Shown here: in pieces, positions 34,912-43,997 of the stretch
How the letters are laid out: each line of letters begins with the position of its first letter
Numbering within the stretch: position 1 is the stretch's first letter
Assembly: GCA_949282555.1 (NCBI GenBank)
Contig: CASDPK010000002.1
Coordinates: forward strand, 62,001 to 126,000
Length of the DNA: 64,000 nucleotides
Direction: 5' to 3'
DNA from: an uncultured Lentisphaeraceae bacterium
GTDB taxonomy: Bacteria; Verrucomicrobiota; Kiritimatiellia; RFP12; DVOR01
Made by a program: the position numbers and the translations under genes
The notes under the pieces: generated by a model
What the model was told of the DNA's origin: nothing
Seen by the model: only the letters and a program-made list of their open reading frames with translations
Database searches by the model: none

Positions 34912-35559
34912 ATGGATGCACCGACGATTTTCTTTGATTTGGACGGAACGCTGATCGACTCGCGAGGGGACATCGCCAACAGCGTCAATCTCACACGCGC
35001 GGATTATGGATTGCCGCCCCTTCCCTTGACGGAGGTCACCAAAATGGTGGGCAATGGGGCGCGTCAGCTGATGTTGCGGGCGATGCCGGGGTTTGAGGAG
35101 CGGATCGACGAGCTGGTGGAAAACAATCGGCGGCAATACGCGGAGCATTTGGTGGTGCACACGTTCGTCTATCCCGGCGTGGCGGAAGGTCTGGCGGAGC
35201 TTCGGGCGCTGGGGTGCCGGATGGCGGTGACCTCGAACAAGACCTCCTGCCTCATCCCGCGCATCCTGGAGACGCTGGGGTTGTTGCAGTTCTTCGACGT
35301 GACGGTGGGCGGGGGCGATGTGCCCGTGCTGAAGCCGGACCCCGGGCTGTTGCGTTTGGCGGCGGAACGCATGGGCGTGACCGTCCGCCCCACGGATTGG
35401 GTGGTGGGCGACCACTACACCGATTTGGAAGTCGGCCGCCGGGCGGGCCTGCACGTGTGCCACTGCGCCTATGGTTTCGGTCAGCCGCGCGGCGAACCCT
35501 TCAACGTGGAGGTGAACGATCTGCGCGACTTTGCGGCGTATCTGCGCGCGCACATGTGA
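34912..35559 (+). CDS. gph: HAD-family phosphatase, phosphoglycolate phosphatase-like
   Basis: The 215-residue HAD hydrolase has motif I FFDLDGTLIDS (nucleophile Asp), a helical C1 cap, motif II MAVTSNK, the motif III lysine in VLKPDP, and motif IV VVGDHYTDLEVG. This is the Gph/PGPase-like subgroup, which dephosphorylates 2-phosphoglycolate from DNA repair; close relatives act on pyrophosphate or sugar phosphates. It is followed at 10 bp by the TPR-like gene and then the exonuclease gene, so it leads a three-gene operon. A TATACT box ends 9 bp before the ATG with no clear ribosome-binding site, suggesting a leaderless message. Confidence 0.82.
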   Translation: MDAPTIFFDLDGTLIDSRGDIANSVNLTRADYGLPPLPLTEVTKMVGNGARQLMLRAMPGFEERIDELVENNRRQYAEHLVVHTFVYPGVAEGLAELRALGCRMAVTSNKTSCLIPRILETLGLLQFFDVTVGGGDVPVLKPDPGLLRLAAERMGVTVRPTDWVVGDHYTDLEVGRRAGLHVCHCAYGFGQPRGEPFNVEVNDLRDFAAYLRAHM

Positions 35560-35569
35560 GGCGAGGCCG

Positions 35570-36400
35570 ATGGCATTCGCGGGACGTTTCGGCGGTTGGG
35601 CGCGTGGGCTCGTGGGGGTGGGTCTCTTGGGGGCGTTGGCGCTCTCGGGGCTTGCGACCCGCCGGGCGCTGCCGCCAACGATGGGAGCGGATTCCCCGAT
35701 GCTCTCAACGCTCTTGGTGGCGTTGGGCGGGAGCCGAGGCATCATTGCGGAGGTGCTGTGGTGGCGCATCGGCGATCTGCAACGGCAAAACCGCTACGCC
35801 GAACTGGTGCCGCTCACCGACCTGTTGGTGACGCTGGAGCCCTCGTCGCCCGACGTTTGGGCCTACAACGCGTGGAACCTCGCCTACAACATCAGCGTGA
35901 TGCACCAAGACCCGGAGGAACGGTGGCGCTGGGTGCGCCGGGGCATCGACCTGCTGGCGCGCGGTCTGCGCCATGCCCCCACCTCACAAACCCTCCTGCG
36001 GCAGATGGGGTGGATCTTCGAAGACAAACTCGGGGGTGACTTGGACACCGCGGCGGCCTATTACCGCGCCCACCTCGGCGAATTGGGCGTGCCGGAGGAT
36101 GCGGAGGCCTTTGCGCGACACGTGGGGTTCCGGCCCGATTGGTCCCTGCCGCGCACGCACGCGCTCTATTGGTACGTCCGCTCCGGCCATAGCCTAGACA
36201 CCCTCCGTGCGCTCACAATGCTCTTGCGGCAGACCGGCGATGCGGCGTTGATTCCCTTCTTTGCGGCGACGGCCCGCGCCGCCCTGCCCGACCTCGCCCC
36301 GCGCCAAGTCGAGCAGCAACGGGCCTTCATCCGTTCACTCCTGAAAGCTTTCCCCGGACAACCCGATCTCGAAGCCCTGCTCAAGGAACCTCTGCCATGA
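35570..36400 (+). CDS. Membrane-anchored TPR-like protein of unknown function
   Basis: The 276-residue product has an N-terminal membrane helix (VGVGLLGALALSGLA) and then helical repeats resembling tetratricopeptides (AELVPLTDLLVTLEPSSPDVWAYNA; GIDLLARGLRHAPTS). Trp, Tyr and Arg are frequent. It is not recognised as a named family. Its body probably sits in the periplasm as a protein-contact scaffold. It lies 10 bp behind the phosphatase and overlaps the exonuclease start by ATGA, which argues for co-translation but not for a shared pathway. The start at 35570 was chosen by the membrane helix and a GAGG site. Confidence 0.6.
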   Translation: MAFAGRFGGWARGLVGVGLLGALALSGLATRRALPPTMGADSPMLSTLLVALGGSRGIIAEVLWWRIGDLQRQNRYAELVPLTDLLVTLEPSSPDVWAYNAWNLAYNISVMHQDPEERWRWVRRGIDLLARGLRHAPTSQTLLRQMGWIFEDKLGGDLDTAAAYYRAHLGELGVPEDAEAFARHVGFRPDWSLPRTHALYWYVRSGHSLDTLRALTMLLRQTGDAALIPFFAATARAALPDLAPRQVEQQRAFIRSLLKAFPGQPDLEALLKEPLP

Positions 36401-37272
36401 TCCGAACCATCGGCGAAACGGTCGTCGCCTTCGATTGCGAGTGGATTCCCGATGCCGCCTCCGCGCGGCTCCTCGTGCCCGATGCGGAAGGGTTGGGCGA
36501 GACGGCGTTGTTGGATCGCCTTTGGGCGCTCAATGGCGCCACCGAGGCCGAGCCGCGCCCCTTCGTGCGCCTCATGCAGAGCCGCGTCGTCTCCGTGGCC
36601 ATGCTCATGCGCGTGGCGCCGAAGACGCCCGGCGGCACGCCGGAATTGCGCCTCGTTTGGCTTCCCAAAGACCCCGACGACCCGGCTTGCCGCGCCGAAC
36701 GGAAGGTCGTGGGCAGTTTCCTCGCCGCCGTGGGCCGCAGCCATCCGCAACTGGTGGGCTTCAACTCCCGCAATTCCGACCTGCGCATCCTCGCCCAGCG
36801 CGCCCTGGCCCTCGGCATTCCCGCCAAAGGCTTCCTGAACCGTCCGGCCAAGCCATGGGAGGGCGTGGACTACTTCGCGCGCGACAACGAGGCCTCCATC
36901 GACCTGATGGAGCTGATCGCGGGCGGGTTCTCCGGGCGAAACGCCGCCGTGAGCCTCCACGAGGCCGCCACCCTCTGCGGCATTCCCGGGAAATTCGGCA
37001 CGCACGGCGATGAGGTGCTCGCCCTCTGGCAGGCCGGGCGTTACCGCGACATCGTGCGATACAACTGCTTCGACGCCCTCACCACCTATCTGCTTTGGCT
37101 CCGCTTGGCCTGGATCTCCGGCCGCTTCGCCACCGACGAATACGAAAACGAACGCGCTCTCCTGCGCGATTACGTCATGGGCCTGTGCGAGGAGCCCGAA
37201 ACCGCCTTCCTCGAAGCCTACCTCACCGAGTGGGAGCGCCTCGAAGCCATCCAAGAGAGCCTTGACCGCTGA
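36397..37272 (+). CDS. PolB-like 3'-5' exonuclease (DEDD family)
   Basis: The 291-residue protein has the DEDD-type exonuclease motifs: ExoI TVVAFDCEWIPD (Asp, Glu), ExoII LVGFNSRNSDLRIL (Asp), and ExoIII RYNCFDALTTYLLWLR (Asp with Tyr). This matches the 'predicted 3'-5' exonuclease related to PolB' family. It would trim single-stranded or mismatched DNA in repair with two metal ions. No polymerase domain is attached. It overlaps the upstream TPR-like gene by 4 bp. Confidence 0.8.
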   Translation: MIRTIGETVVAFDCEWIPDAASARLLVPDAEGLGETALLDRLWALNGATEAEPRPFVRLMQSRVVSVAMLMRVAPKTPGGTPELRLVWLPKDPDDPACRAERKVVGSFLAAVGRSHPQLVGFNSRNSDLRILAQRALALGIPAKGFLNRPAKPWEGVDYFARDNEASIDLMELIAGGFSGRNAAVSLHEAATLCGIPGKFGTHGDEVLALWQAGRYRDIVRYNCFDALTTYLLWLRLAWISGRFATDEYENERALLRDYVMGLCEEPETAFLEAYLTEWERLEAIQESLDR

Positions 37273-37418
37273 CCCGCCGCATACGGGCGGACGCAGGGCA
37301 AAGCGCCTCGTCCTTTCTTGCTGACGGCGGGGACAAATTGGGCTACCCTCGTAATGGGCGTCCGTGCGTCATGCGGCTCCCCATCGGATTGTGCCCACCG
37401 TCCATCGAAGGAATCACT

Positions 37419-40400
37419 ATGCGCGCCCTCCTGTTGGCCTCCATCGTCGCCGTTGTTTCCCTTTCCGCCTGGGCCTCCGAACCGCCGGAAGGCTGGCGGC
37501 GACTGGGAGGCGCCGGCACCGTTGCCCTTGAGCAAGGCGTCCTCCGCCTCAAGGGCGAAACGCACCTGTTGCACCTCCCCTCCCCCGCAACGCAGGATGG
37601 TGAGGTGGAAGTGGCCTTTGAGCCGCTGAACGACGATGGCCAATTCGGCATTCTCTTCCGCGCGACCGAAGATGGGACGTGGCAAGGCCTCTGCAATGCC
37701 GAATCGGCCCAACGTCTCTACCACGTCGCCCAGTGGGACTATCGCGCCAACGGCGGAGCGTCCAAGCGGTTATTCACCGACGGCACCGCCCTCCTGCGGC
37801 GGCCGAAGGGCGTGGACGTCACGCTCAAACTCCGCTTTGAGGGCCCGGCCCTGACCGTTTGGATGGATGGCAATCCCATCTATTCCGGCGAATTGCCCGA
37901 CAAAACCCTCCGTTCCGGCCGTGTGGGTCTTCTCACGGGCCCGAAGGCGGACGTGCTGGTGAAAAGCATCACCTTCCGCCCCTTGCCCAACGCGGCGCTC
38001 ACCGCCCACGCCGCCGCCCAACCCAAAGAAACGGCCCCTCTCCGAATCGCCCGTGACGGTTTGGCGGTGACGCTCTCGTCGCGCTTTCCCGCCATTCTCG
38101 GCTATGCGCTGGGCGACGCCACGCTGGAGGGGTGCGGCGAGCCCTCCTTCCGCGTCACCGTGAACGGCACGGACTGGCCGGCCACGGCACGCCTGAAAGA
38201 AAAACCCCGCGAGGACGCCGCGACTTACGCCGTGCGCGTGACGATGGGCAAAGGCAAGGAGGCCGCCTTCAACGTCACCTACCGCGTGCTCCCCGGCGCC
38301 ATCGTGGAGATGCGCCTTTCCGACATCGACGAACGCCGCTCCGGCGTGATTTGGACGCTGAATCTCCCCGATCCGTTCATGCGCGCGCGCAAATCCCAAA
38401 AGCCGGGCGCCACCCTCAGCCTTGCCGGACGTTTCGGTGAGCGCCACGTGGGCCTTGCCGGCGGCGCACTCCCGAAGACCTTCACCACCTACGCCGAAAT
38501 CCCCGTCCTTTCGACGGGCGCCGTGGCGGCCGCCGCCTACAACACCGTCTGCAACAACCGCATGGAGTTCTCCTGCCGCTCCTTCGACCTGCCGAACGGC
38601 GACACCGTCACCGACGTTTGGAACACCGATTTCTACTGGCGCGGCCTCGACGGGAAGCCCATCCTCCCGGAAGGCGAAACGCCCACGTGCTGGATCGCCC
38701 TGACCCAAGACGCGAACGGGGACGGCGCCGTGGATTGGCAGGATGGCGCCATTGCCCTCCGGCGCGTCACCGACGGCAAGATCCCGGGCTCGGACAAAGT
38801 CCGCCGCAGCATGATCCACGTGGGCTACAACTTCGTGAGTGAGGCGCAGCAACCCTTCCTCAAGGTGGCCGACAACTACAAACGCCTGAGCAACCTCATC
38901 GACGGGTTTGAGCAAATCGTGCTCCTGAAAGGTTATGCCAACGAAGGCCACGACTCCGGGCACGCCGATTATGCCGACATCAACCGGCGCGCCGGCGGCG
39001 CAAAGGACCTCAACCGCCTCACCGAGATCCTCAAGGAAAACGGCCTCGGCACCTTCGGCATCCACATCAACCACGCCGAAGCCTACCCCGAAGCCAAGAT
39101 GTACGACAGCGAAACCATCTCCACGAAACCGGGCTGGCAATGGATGGACCAATCCCACTACATCCGCACCTACGTGGACATCCTCGGCGGAGGATTGGCC
39201 AAGCGCATTGACGACCTCTTCCGCGCCTGCCCCGGCATCGGCTTCGTCTACGTGGACACCTTCCGCAACGACGGCTTCGGCGCCGCCCGCTTGGCGGGGC
39301 TGTTGGTCGCCCATGGCGCCATCGTCGCCACCGAAGAGGGCGGCAAGCTCGATCGCTGGTGCGCCTGGTCGCACGGCCCGGCGAACCTTGGCAACCTCCA
39401 CCGTTTCGTCTGGCACACGCAGAAGGACGTCTATCCCCGCAGCGACCTCTTTTGGGGCGGCTACAGCCGCGCGCAGAGCATGATGTCATGGCAGCACCGC
39501 AACGCCATCGGCCCGATGGTCAAGGATTTCTACACCAACCAGCTCCCGCAAAAATACCTCATGCACCACGCCTTGCTCCGTCTCGACCGCGAAGGCGCCG
39601 CCCACTTCGAGGGTGGCCTCCGCACCAAAGGCGGAAAACTGTGGAAGGATGGCCGCCTCATGGTCGGCGATGGCGGCTGGCTCATCCCTTGGTATGCCAA
39701 AGAGAGCCGCACGCGCCACCCCGACGACGCCGACAAGCTCTACTACTGGGCCTCCGACAACCGCCCCAGGACATGGGCGCTCCCCAACGCCGCCTGGGCG
39801 GCCCGCCCCACCGTGAAGCTCTACGAAACCACCCAAACGGGCCGGCGCTTCGTGCGCGACATTGAGGTCCAAAACGGCGCCATCACCCTCGCCGTCAACC
39901 CCGAGACCCCCTATGTGCTCTATCCCGAGGCCCCGAAGGAAACGCCCACCCGCTGGAGCGAAGGCAGCCCGATCGAAGACACCGGCTTCAACACCCGCGA
40001 CTTCTCCGTGTGGAAACCCGCCGGCAAGGCCGACATCGCCTTCCAAGACGATGCCAACGGCGTCTCCCTGCTGACGCTCTCGGGCAAGGAAGCCGGCGAA
40101 GTCTCCCAAACCATGCGCGGCCTCACCCCCGGCCAGCGTTATCGCGCGGTGGTTTGGGCCGGGGCGACCGGCGGCAAAACCGCCCGCATCGCCGTCACCA
40201 CCCCCGATGGCGCCCGCGTCGAGAACGCCATCGCCCAGGTCTCCCGCCCCTCCGACGCCTCCGACACCTACGCCTGCGGCAAACCGCTCACCCGCCTGTG
40301 GGTGGATTTCACCCAGCCCGCCGGCCACACCACCGCCCACCTCGCGCTCAAGGCCGATCCCTGCGCCGCCCCCGAAGGCAAGGTCACCTTCATGGAAACG

Positions 40401-40901
40401 CGCATCGTCGAGACCCGCGACCCCGGCCTTCCCAAGCGCCCCGGAAAGACCTTCGTGGCCTACGAGACCTTCGAGTACGTGGAGCAAGGCGGCACCGGCA
40501 TCTTCATCCCCGAAGGCGGGAAAGACGGCGGCTACCACCTCTCCGAGACCCACCTCCCCTACACGCAAGACACCATCCCCACCGGCCCCGAAGGGGAGCC
40601 CAGTCACTTCTCCCTCAAACTCTTCGGCCACGGACAGGCCCGCGTGCGCACCACCCCCGCCACCGTCCGCCTCCGCCCGGAGACCACCTACACCTTGGAG
40701 TTCGACACCCTCGGCCCCGGCAATGTCTCCGTGCTTTCCGACAACACCCCCAACGACGCCCCCTTCAAGGCCGCCTTCAAGGCCGGCCACACCATCCTCT
40801 CCTTCACCACGGGAAAGGCCGAAGACTACGTCTTGCGCTTCGATGGCGGAAGGGTGCTCGACAACGTCCAAATCTATCACGCCGCCAACGCTTCGGAGTG
40901 A
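37419..40901 (+). CDS. Secreted endo-alpha-N-acetylgalactosaminidase (GH101)
   Basis: The 1160-residue product has a signal peptide (1-20) and an N-terminal beta-sandwich resembling LamG or 3-keto-disaccharide hydrolase domains (about 25-190). A second sandwich precedes the GH101 TIM barrel. Barrel motifs are DSGHADYADINRRAGGAKDL, TFGIHINHAEAYPEAKMY, FVYVDTFRND (candidate nucleophile Asp613), and ATEEGG with a candidate acid Glu639, followed by WSHGPANLGN. C-terminal beta-domains end the protein. GH101 enzymes release Gal-beta-1,3-GalNAc from Ser/Thr of mucin O-glycans. This is the clearest evidence for host-mucin use. The ATG at 37419 follows GAAGGA. No adjacent PUL-type transporter is present. 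Confidence 0.87.
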   Translation: MRALLLASIVAVVSLSAWASEPPEGWRRLGGAGTVALEQGVLRLKGETHLLHLPSPATQDGEVEVAFEPLNDDGQFGILFRATEDGTWQGLCNAESAQRLYHVAQWDYRANGGASKRLFTDGTALLRRPKGVDVTLKLRFEGPALTVWMDGNPIYSGELPDKTLRSGRVGLLTGPKADVLVKSITFRPLPNAALTAHAAAQPKETAPLRIARDGLAVTLSSRFPAILGYALGDATLEGCGEPSFRVTVNGTDWPATARLKEKPREDAATYAVRVTMGKGKEAAFNVTYRVLPGAIVEMRLSDIDERRSGVIWTLNLPDPFMRARKSQKPGATLSLAGRFGERHVGLAGGALPKTFTTYAEIPVLSTGAVAAAAYNTVCNNRMEFSCRSFDLPNGDTVTDVWNTDFYWRGLDGKPILPEGETPTCWIALTQDANGDGAVDWQDGAIALRRVTDGKIPGSDKVRRSMIHVGYNFVSEAQQPFLKVADNYKRLSNLIDGFEQIVLLKGYANEGHDSGHADYADINRRAGGAKDLNRLTEILKENGLGTFGIHINHAEAYPEAKMYDSETISTKPGWQWMDQSHYIRTYVDILGGGLAKRIDDLFRACPGIGFVYVDTFRNDGFGAARLAGLLVAHGAIVATEEGGKLDRWCAWSHGPANLGNLHRFVWHTQKDVYPRSDLFWGGYSRAQSMMSWQHRNAIGPMVKDFYTNQLPQKYLMHHALLRLDREGAAHFEGGLRTKGGKLWKDGRLMVGDGGWLIPWYAKESRTRHPDDADKLYYWASDNRPRTWALPNAAWAARPTVKLYETTQTGRRFVRDIEVQNGAITLAVNPETPYVLYPEAPKETPTRWSEGSPIEDTGFNTRDFSVWKPAGKADIAFQDDANGVSLLTLSGKEAGEVSQTMRGLTPGQRYRAVVWAGATGGKTARIAVTTPDGARVENAIAQVSRPSDASDTYACGKPLTRLWVDFTQPAGHTTAHLALKADPCAAPEGKVTFMETRIVETRDPGLPKRPGKTFVAYETFEYVEQGGTGIFIPEGGKDGGYHLSETHLPYTQDTIPTGPEGEPSHFSLKLFGHGQARVRTTPATVRLRPETTYTLEFDTLGPGNVSVLSDNTPNDAPFKAAFKAGHTILSFTTGKAEDYVLRFDGGRVLDNVQIYHAANASE

Positions 40902-40951
40902 CCTCCCCTCCGCCCGTCGCCCGACGCGCGCCACAGAGCATCCGCCCCCAA

Positions 40952-40986
40952 GAGGCTCCGTATCCCGCCCCGGGATACGGAGCCTC
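40952..40986. repeat. Hairpin repeat element, copy 2
   Basis: Perfect 15-bp arms GAGGCTCCGTATCCC/GGGATACGGAGCCTC enclose a 5-base loop. It is almost identical to copy 1 at 27754-27790 and also lies about 50 bp after a stop codon. On the plus strand CCGAAAAAG follows, so it is not a simple terminator. Confidence 0.75.
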
Positions 40987-41058
40987 CCGAAAAAGTCCCT
41001 TCCCAAGGGTCTCCAAAGGGTTCCCATGGCCAAGCCGGTGTGCTATCCTATCGGGGCT

Positions 41059-42351
41059 ATGAAACCCGAAACGACGAAAGCTTTGTATTTCCCCCGTGTG
41101 CGACTGCTGGACCCCACCTCCGGCCGCGACGAGGAAGGCGCACTGTTCGTGGATGCCGAGGGGCGCATCGCCCCGGTGCCTGAGCGGCTCCCGTCGGCCT
41201 CGCGGCTCACGATCGTGGATCGGCCGGGGCTGACGATCGTGCCGGGCCTGTGCGACGTCCACGTCCACTTCCGCGATCCCGGCGCCACCGATGCCGAGGA
41301 TTTGGTTTCCGGCAGCGCGGCGGCGGCCAACGGCGGCTTCACCCGCGTGGTGACCATGCCCAACACCAACCCCGCCACCGACACCCCGGAACTCGTGCGC
41401 CGCGCCCGGAGCGCCCAGACGGCCGTCGCCATCTATCCCTCCGCCTGCGCCACCGTTGGGCGCATGGGCAAAACGTGCGCCGCGCTGGAGACCCTCGAAC
41501 AGGCCGGGGCCGTCGCCTTCTCCGACGATGGCGCCATGGTCTCCGATCCCGCCGTGATGAAGGTGGTGATGCTGCGCGCCAAAAAGTTGGGCCGCCCGGT
41601 GATGGACCATGCCGTGCTGCCCGAGCTCAGCCAAGGCGGCGTGGTGCGCGATTGCCCCACCGCCCAAGCCCTCGGCCTGCCCATCTTCCCCCCGGAAGCC
41701 GAAGTGGAGGCCGTGCGCGCGGACATCGCCCTGTGCCGTGAGACCGGCTGTGCGCTCCACCTCCAGCACCTCTCCTGCGCGGAAAGCGTGGAGCTGGTGC
41801 GTGCCGCCCGCGCCGAAGGGTTGCCCGTCACCGCCGAAGCCACGCCCCACCACCTCGCCCTCGCCGCGGAGGATATCCCCGGCAACGATGGCAACTGGCG
41901 CATGAATCCGCCCCTCGGCACCCGCGCCGACGTGGAAGCCCTCCGCCAAGGCGTGCTGGATGGCACCCTCACCCTCTTCGCCACCGACCACGCCCCCCAC
42001 ACCCGCGCCTCAAAGGCCAAAGGCTTCAAGACAGCCCCCTTCGGGGTGATTGGGCTGGAGACGGCGGTGGGCGTGACGTGGGACACCATGGTGCGCCAGT
42101 GCGGCATGGCGCCCTTGGCATGGGCCGCCTGCTGGGTCACCCACCCCAACCGCCTCATCGGCCTGCGCCCGCCCACCTTGGAGATCGGCGCCCCGGCGGA
42201 ATTCGCGGTGCTGGATCTGGAAGAGACATGGACGGTGGACCCCGACCGCCTCGCCAGCAAATCCGCCGACACGCCATGGGCCGGGAAGACCCTGCGCGGA
42301 CGTGCCGTCGCGACCTACCGCAACGGACGTTTCCGCACGCCTTTCCTCTGA
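41059..42351 (+). CDS. pyrC: Dihydroorotase
   Basis: The 430-residue amidohydrolase has the metal-site HxH in CDVHVHFRDPG near residue 67, the substrate motif MPNTNPATD, later metal ligands in HLQHLS and TPHHL, and catalytic Asp in LFATDHAPH. This is the type I dihydroorotase layout of pyrimidine biosynthesis, converting carbamoyl-aspartate to dihydroorotate. Other pyr genes are not in the window. A TATCCT box ends 9 bp before the ATG, so the message may be leaderless. The repeat element lies just upstream, and a GC-rich terminator follows. Confidence 0.92.
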   Translation: MKPETTKALYFPRVRLLDPTSGRDEEGALFVDAEGRIAPVPERLPSASRLTIVDRPGLTIVPGLCDVHVHFRDPGATDAEDLVSGSAAAANGGFTRVVTMPNTNPATDTPELVRRARSAQTAVAIYPSACATVGRMGKTCAALETLEQAGAVAFSDDGAMVSDPAVMKVVMLRAKKLGRPVMDHAVLPELSQGGVVRDCPTAQALGLPIFPPEAEVEAVRADIALCRETGCALHLQHLSCAESVELVRAARAEGLPVTAEATPHHLALAAEDIPGNDGNWRMNPPLGTRADVEALRQGVLDGTLTLFATDHAPHTRASKAKGFKTAPFGVIGLETAVGVTWDTMVRQCGMAPLAWAACWVTHPNRLIGLRPPTLEIGAPAEFAVLDLEETWTVDPDRLASKSADTPWAGKTLRGRAVATYRNGRFRTPFL

Positions 42352-42379
42352 TCCCGCGGCGATTCGCGCGCCATGACAC

Positions 42380-42417
42380 AACGGCGCCCACCCGCGCGGG
42401 TGGGCGCCGTTCCGTTT
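42380..42417. terminator. Terminator hairpin between pyrC and nnr
   Basis: The 14-bp perfect stem AACGGCGCCCACCC/GGGTGGGCGCCGTT with loop GCGC is followed by CCGTTTG on the plus strand. It lies between two converging genes and probably serves both. Confidence 0.7.
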
Positions 42418-42434
42418 GTCCGTTCGGCCGCGCG

Positions 42435-43997
42435 TCAGAGGCGGAGCGTCGCGAACAAATCCGTGGCGATGAGGGATTCCTGTCCGTGCGCGAAGGCGGC
42501 GGCATCCCCGGCGAGGGCGTGATGGTAAACGCCAAGGGTGGCGGCATCCTCCGTGCCAAGCCCGCGCGCCAAGAGGCCGACGATGAGGCCGGTGAGCAAA
42601 TCGCCCGTGCCGGCGGTGGCCATGCCGGGATTGCCCCCCATGCACATCCGCACGCGGCCGCCGGGCTCAGCCACAAGGGTGTTGTGCCCCTTGAGCACGG
42701 CGATGGCATGATAGTTCGCGGCGATGGCGCGGGCGGCGGCGGGCCGATCGCTCTGCACCTCCTTCGGCGTGAGCCCCAAAAGGCGGGCGGCCTCGCCGGG
42801 GTGCGGGGTGAGGATGAGCCGCAGGGCGGAGCCATCGGGCGACCATCCCTTCTGCCGAAGCGTCGCCAGCGCGGTGAGCGCATCGGCATCCACCACCGTC
42901 CGCGGGGCGGTGGCATCGCTGACAAGCCGCCGCAACCACTCCAGCCGTTCGCCCTTCAAAAGCCCCATCCCCGGGCCAACGGCGACGGCGTCATAATCGG
43001 AAAGCGAGGCGGAGGCATACGGCGGCACGGGGCCGGGCACCCACCCCGGGCCGCCAAAGATGGCCTCGGGCACCCAGTGGGCGGCGGCCACACGGGATTC
43101 CGGCGGGACGTCGAGCGTCACGAGGCCGCACCCGGCGCGATAGGCCGCGAGGGCGGAGAGCACGGGGGCGTGGGGATACTGCGGGGAACCGCCCACCACG
43201 AGGGCGTGCCCATAGGTGCGCTTGTGCGAATCGAGACTGCGCTCCGGACGGAGAATGTGGCGGATCTCCGGCGCGGCAATCAGTTCGGCGCCATCGGGCG
43301 GGATTTGCGCGTGAGGCTCCAGCAGGTCATTGGGGATGCCGATGTCGGCCACGGTGAGATCGCCCACGTAGGCGCGGGCGGCAGGGTTGGCAAAGCCGAT
43401 CTTCGGCCGGGAAAAGGTGATGGTGGCGTCGGCGCGGATGGCCTCGCCGGGGGCCGTGCCGGAATCGGCGTCAAGTCCGCTGGGCACATCCACGGAAAGG
43501 ATCGGGCACGCGGCGCCGGTGCCATTGGCCCAATGGATGGCGGCCGCGACGGCGCCGACGGGGACGCCTTGGGAGCCGATGCCCAACAGCGCGTCGATGA
43601 TCAAGGATTTGCGCGGCGAGACGGAGGGATCGGCCCACGAGTTTTCCAGCCACGCATCGCCGGAAGGGAAGACATGGGCCTCGATGCCCAGCGCGGACAT
43701 ATCCTTCCACGCGCGGGCGGCATCGCCTTTGAGCCGGGCCGGCACGCAGGTGAGGCACACGCTCACGTCGTGGCCATCGATCTTCAGGCAACGGGCGGCC
43801 ACAAACCCATCGCCGCCGTTGTTGCCCGGTCCGCAGAGGATGACGAAGCGGTGGATTCCGGCAAGGGCGGCAATGGCCTCGGCACGGCGGGCGACGGCGG
43901 CGCCCGCGCGGCACATCGCGGTGTAGGAAGGGAGATTGCGCTGGGCGAAGGCCACGGCCTCCGCCTCACGGATGCCGGCAACGGAAATCCATTTCAT
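42435..43997 (-). CDS. nnr: Bifunctional NAD(P)H-hydrate epimerase / ADP-dependent dehydratase
   Basis: The 520-residue fusion has an N-terminal YjeF_N epimerase (VILCGPGNNGGDGFVAAR, then SVDVPSGLDADSG). The C-terminal ribokinase-like dehydratase has VVGGSPQYPHAP near residue 270, LTPHPGEAARLLG, VLKGHNTLV and MATAGTGDLLTG. It repairs hydrated NADH and NADPH in the cytoplasm. The length and order match E. coli Nnr. The start overlaps the rarA stop by ATGA, so the two genes are co-transcribed; this pairing is not functionally obvious. Confidence 0.92.
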   Translation of the reverse strand: MKWISVAGIREAEAVAFAQRNLPSYTAMCRAGAAVARRAEAIAALAGIHRFVILCGPGNNGGDGFVAARCLKIDGHDVSVCLTCVPARLKGDAARAWKDMSALGIEAHVFPSGDAWLENSWADPSVSPRKSLIIDALLGIGSQGVPVGAVAAAIHWANGTGAACPILSVDVPSGLDADSGTAPGEAIRADATITFSRPKIGFANPAARAYVGDLTVADIGIPNDLLEPHAQIPPDGAELIAAPEIRHILRPERSLDSHKRTYGHALVVGGSPQYPHAPVLSALAAYRAGCGLVTLDVPPESRVAAAHWVPEAIFGGPGWVPGPVPPYASASLSDYDAVAVGPGMGLLKGERLEWLRRLVSDATAPRTVVDADALTALATLRQKGWSPDGSALRLILTPHPGEAARLLGLTPKEVQSDRPAAARAIAANYHAIAVLKGHNTLVAEPGGRVRMCMGGNPGMATAGTGDLLTGLIVGLLARGLGTEDAATLGVYHHALAGDAAAFAHGQESLIATDLFATLRL

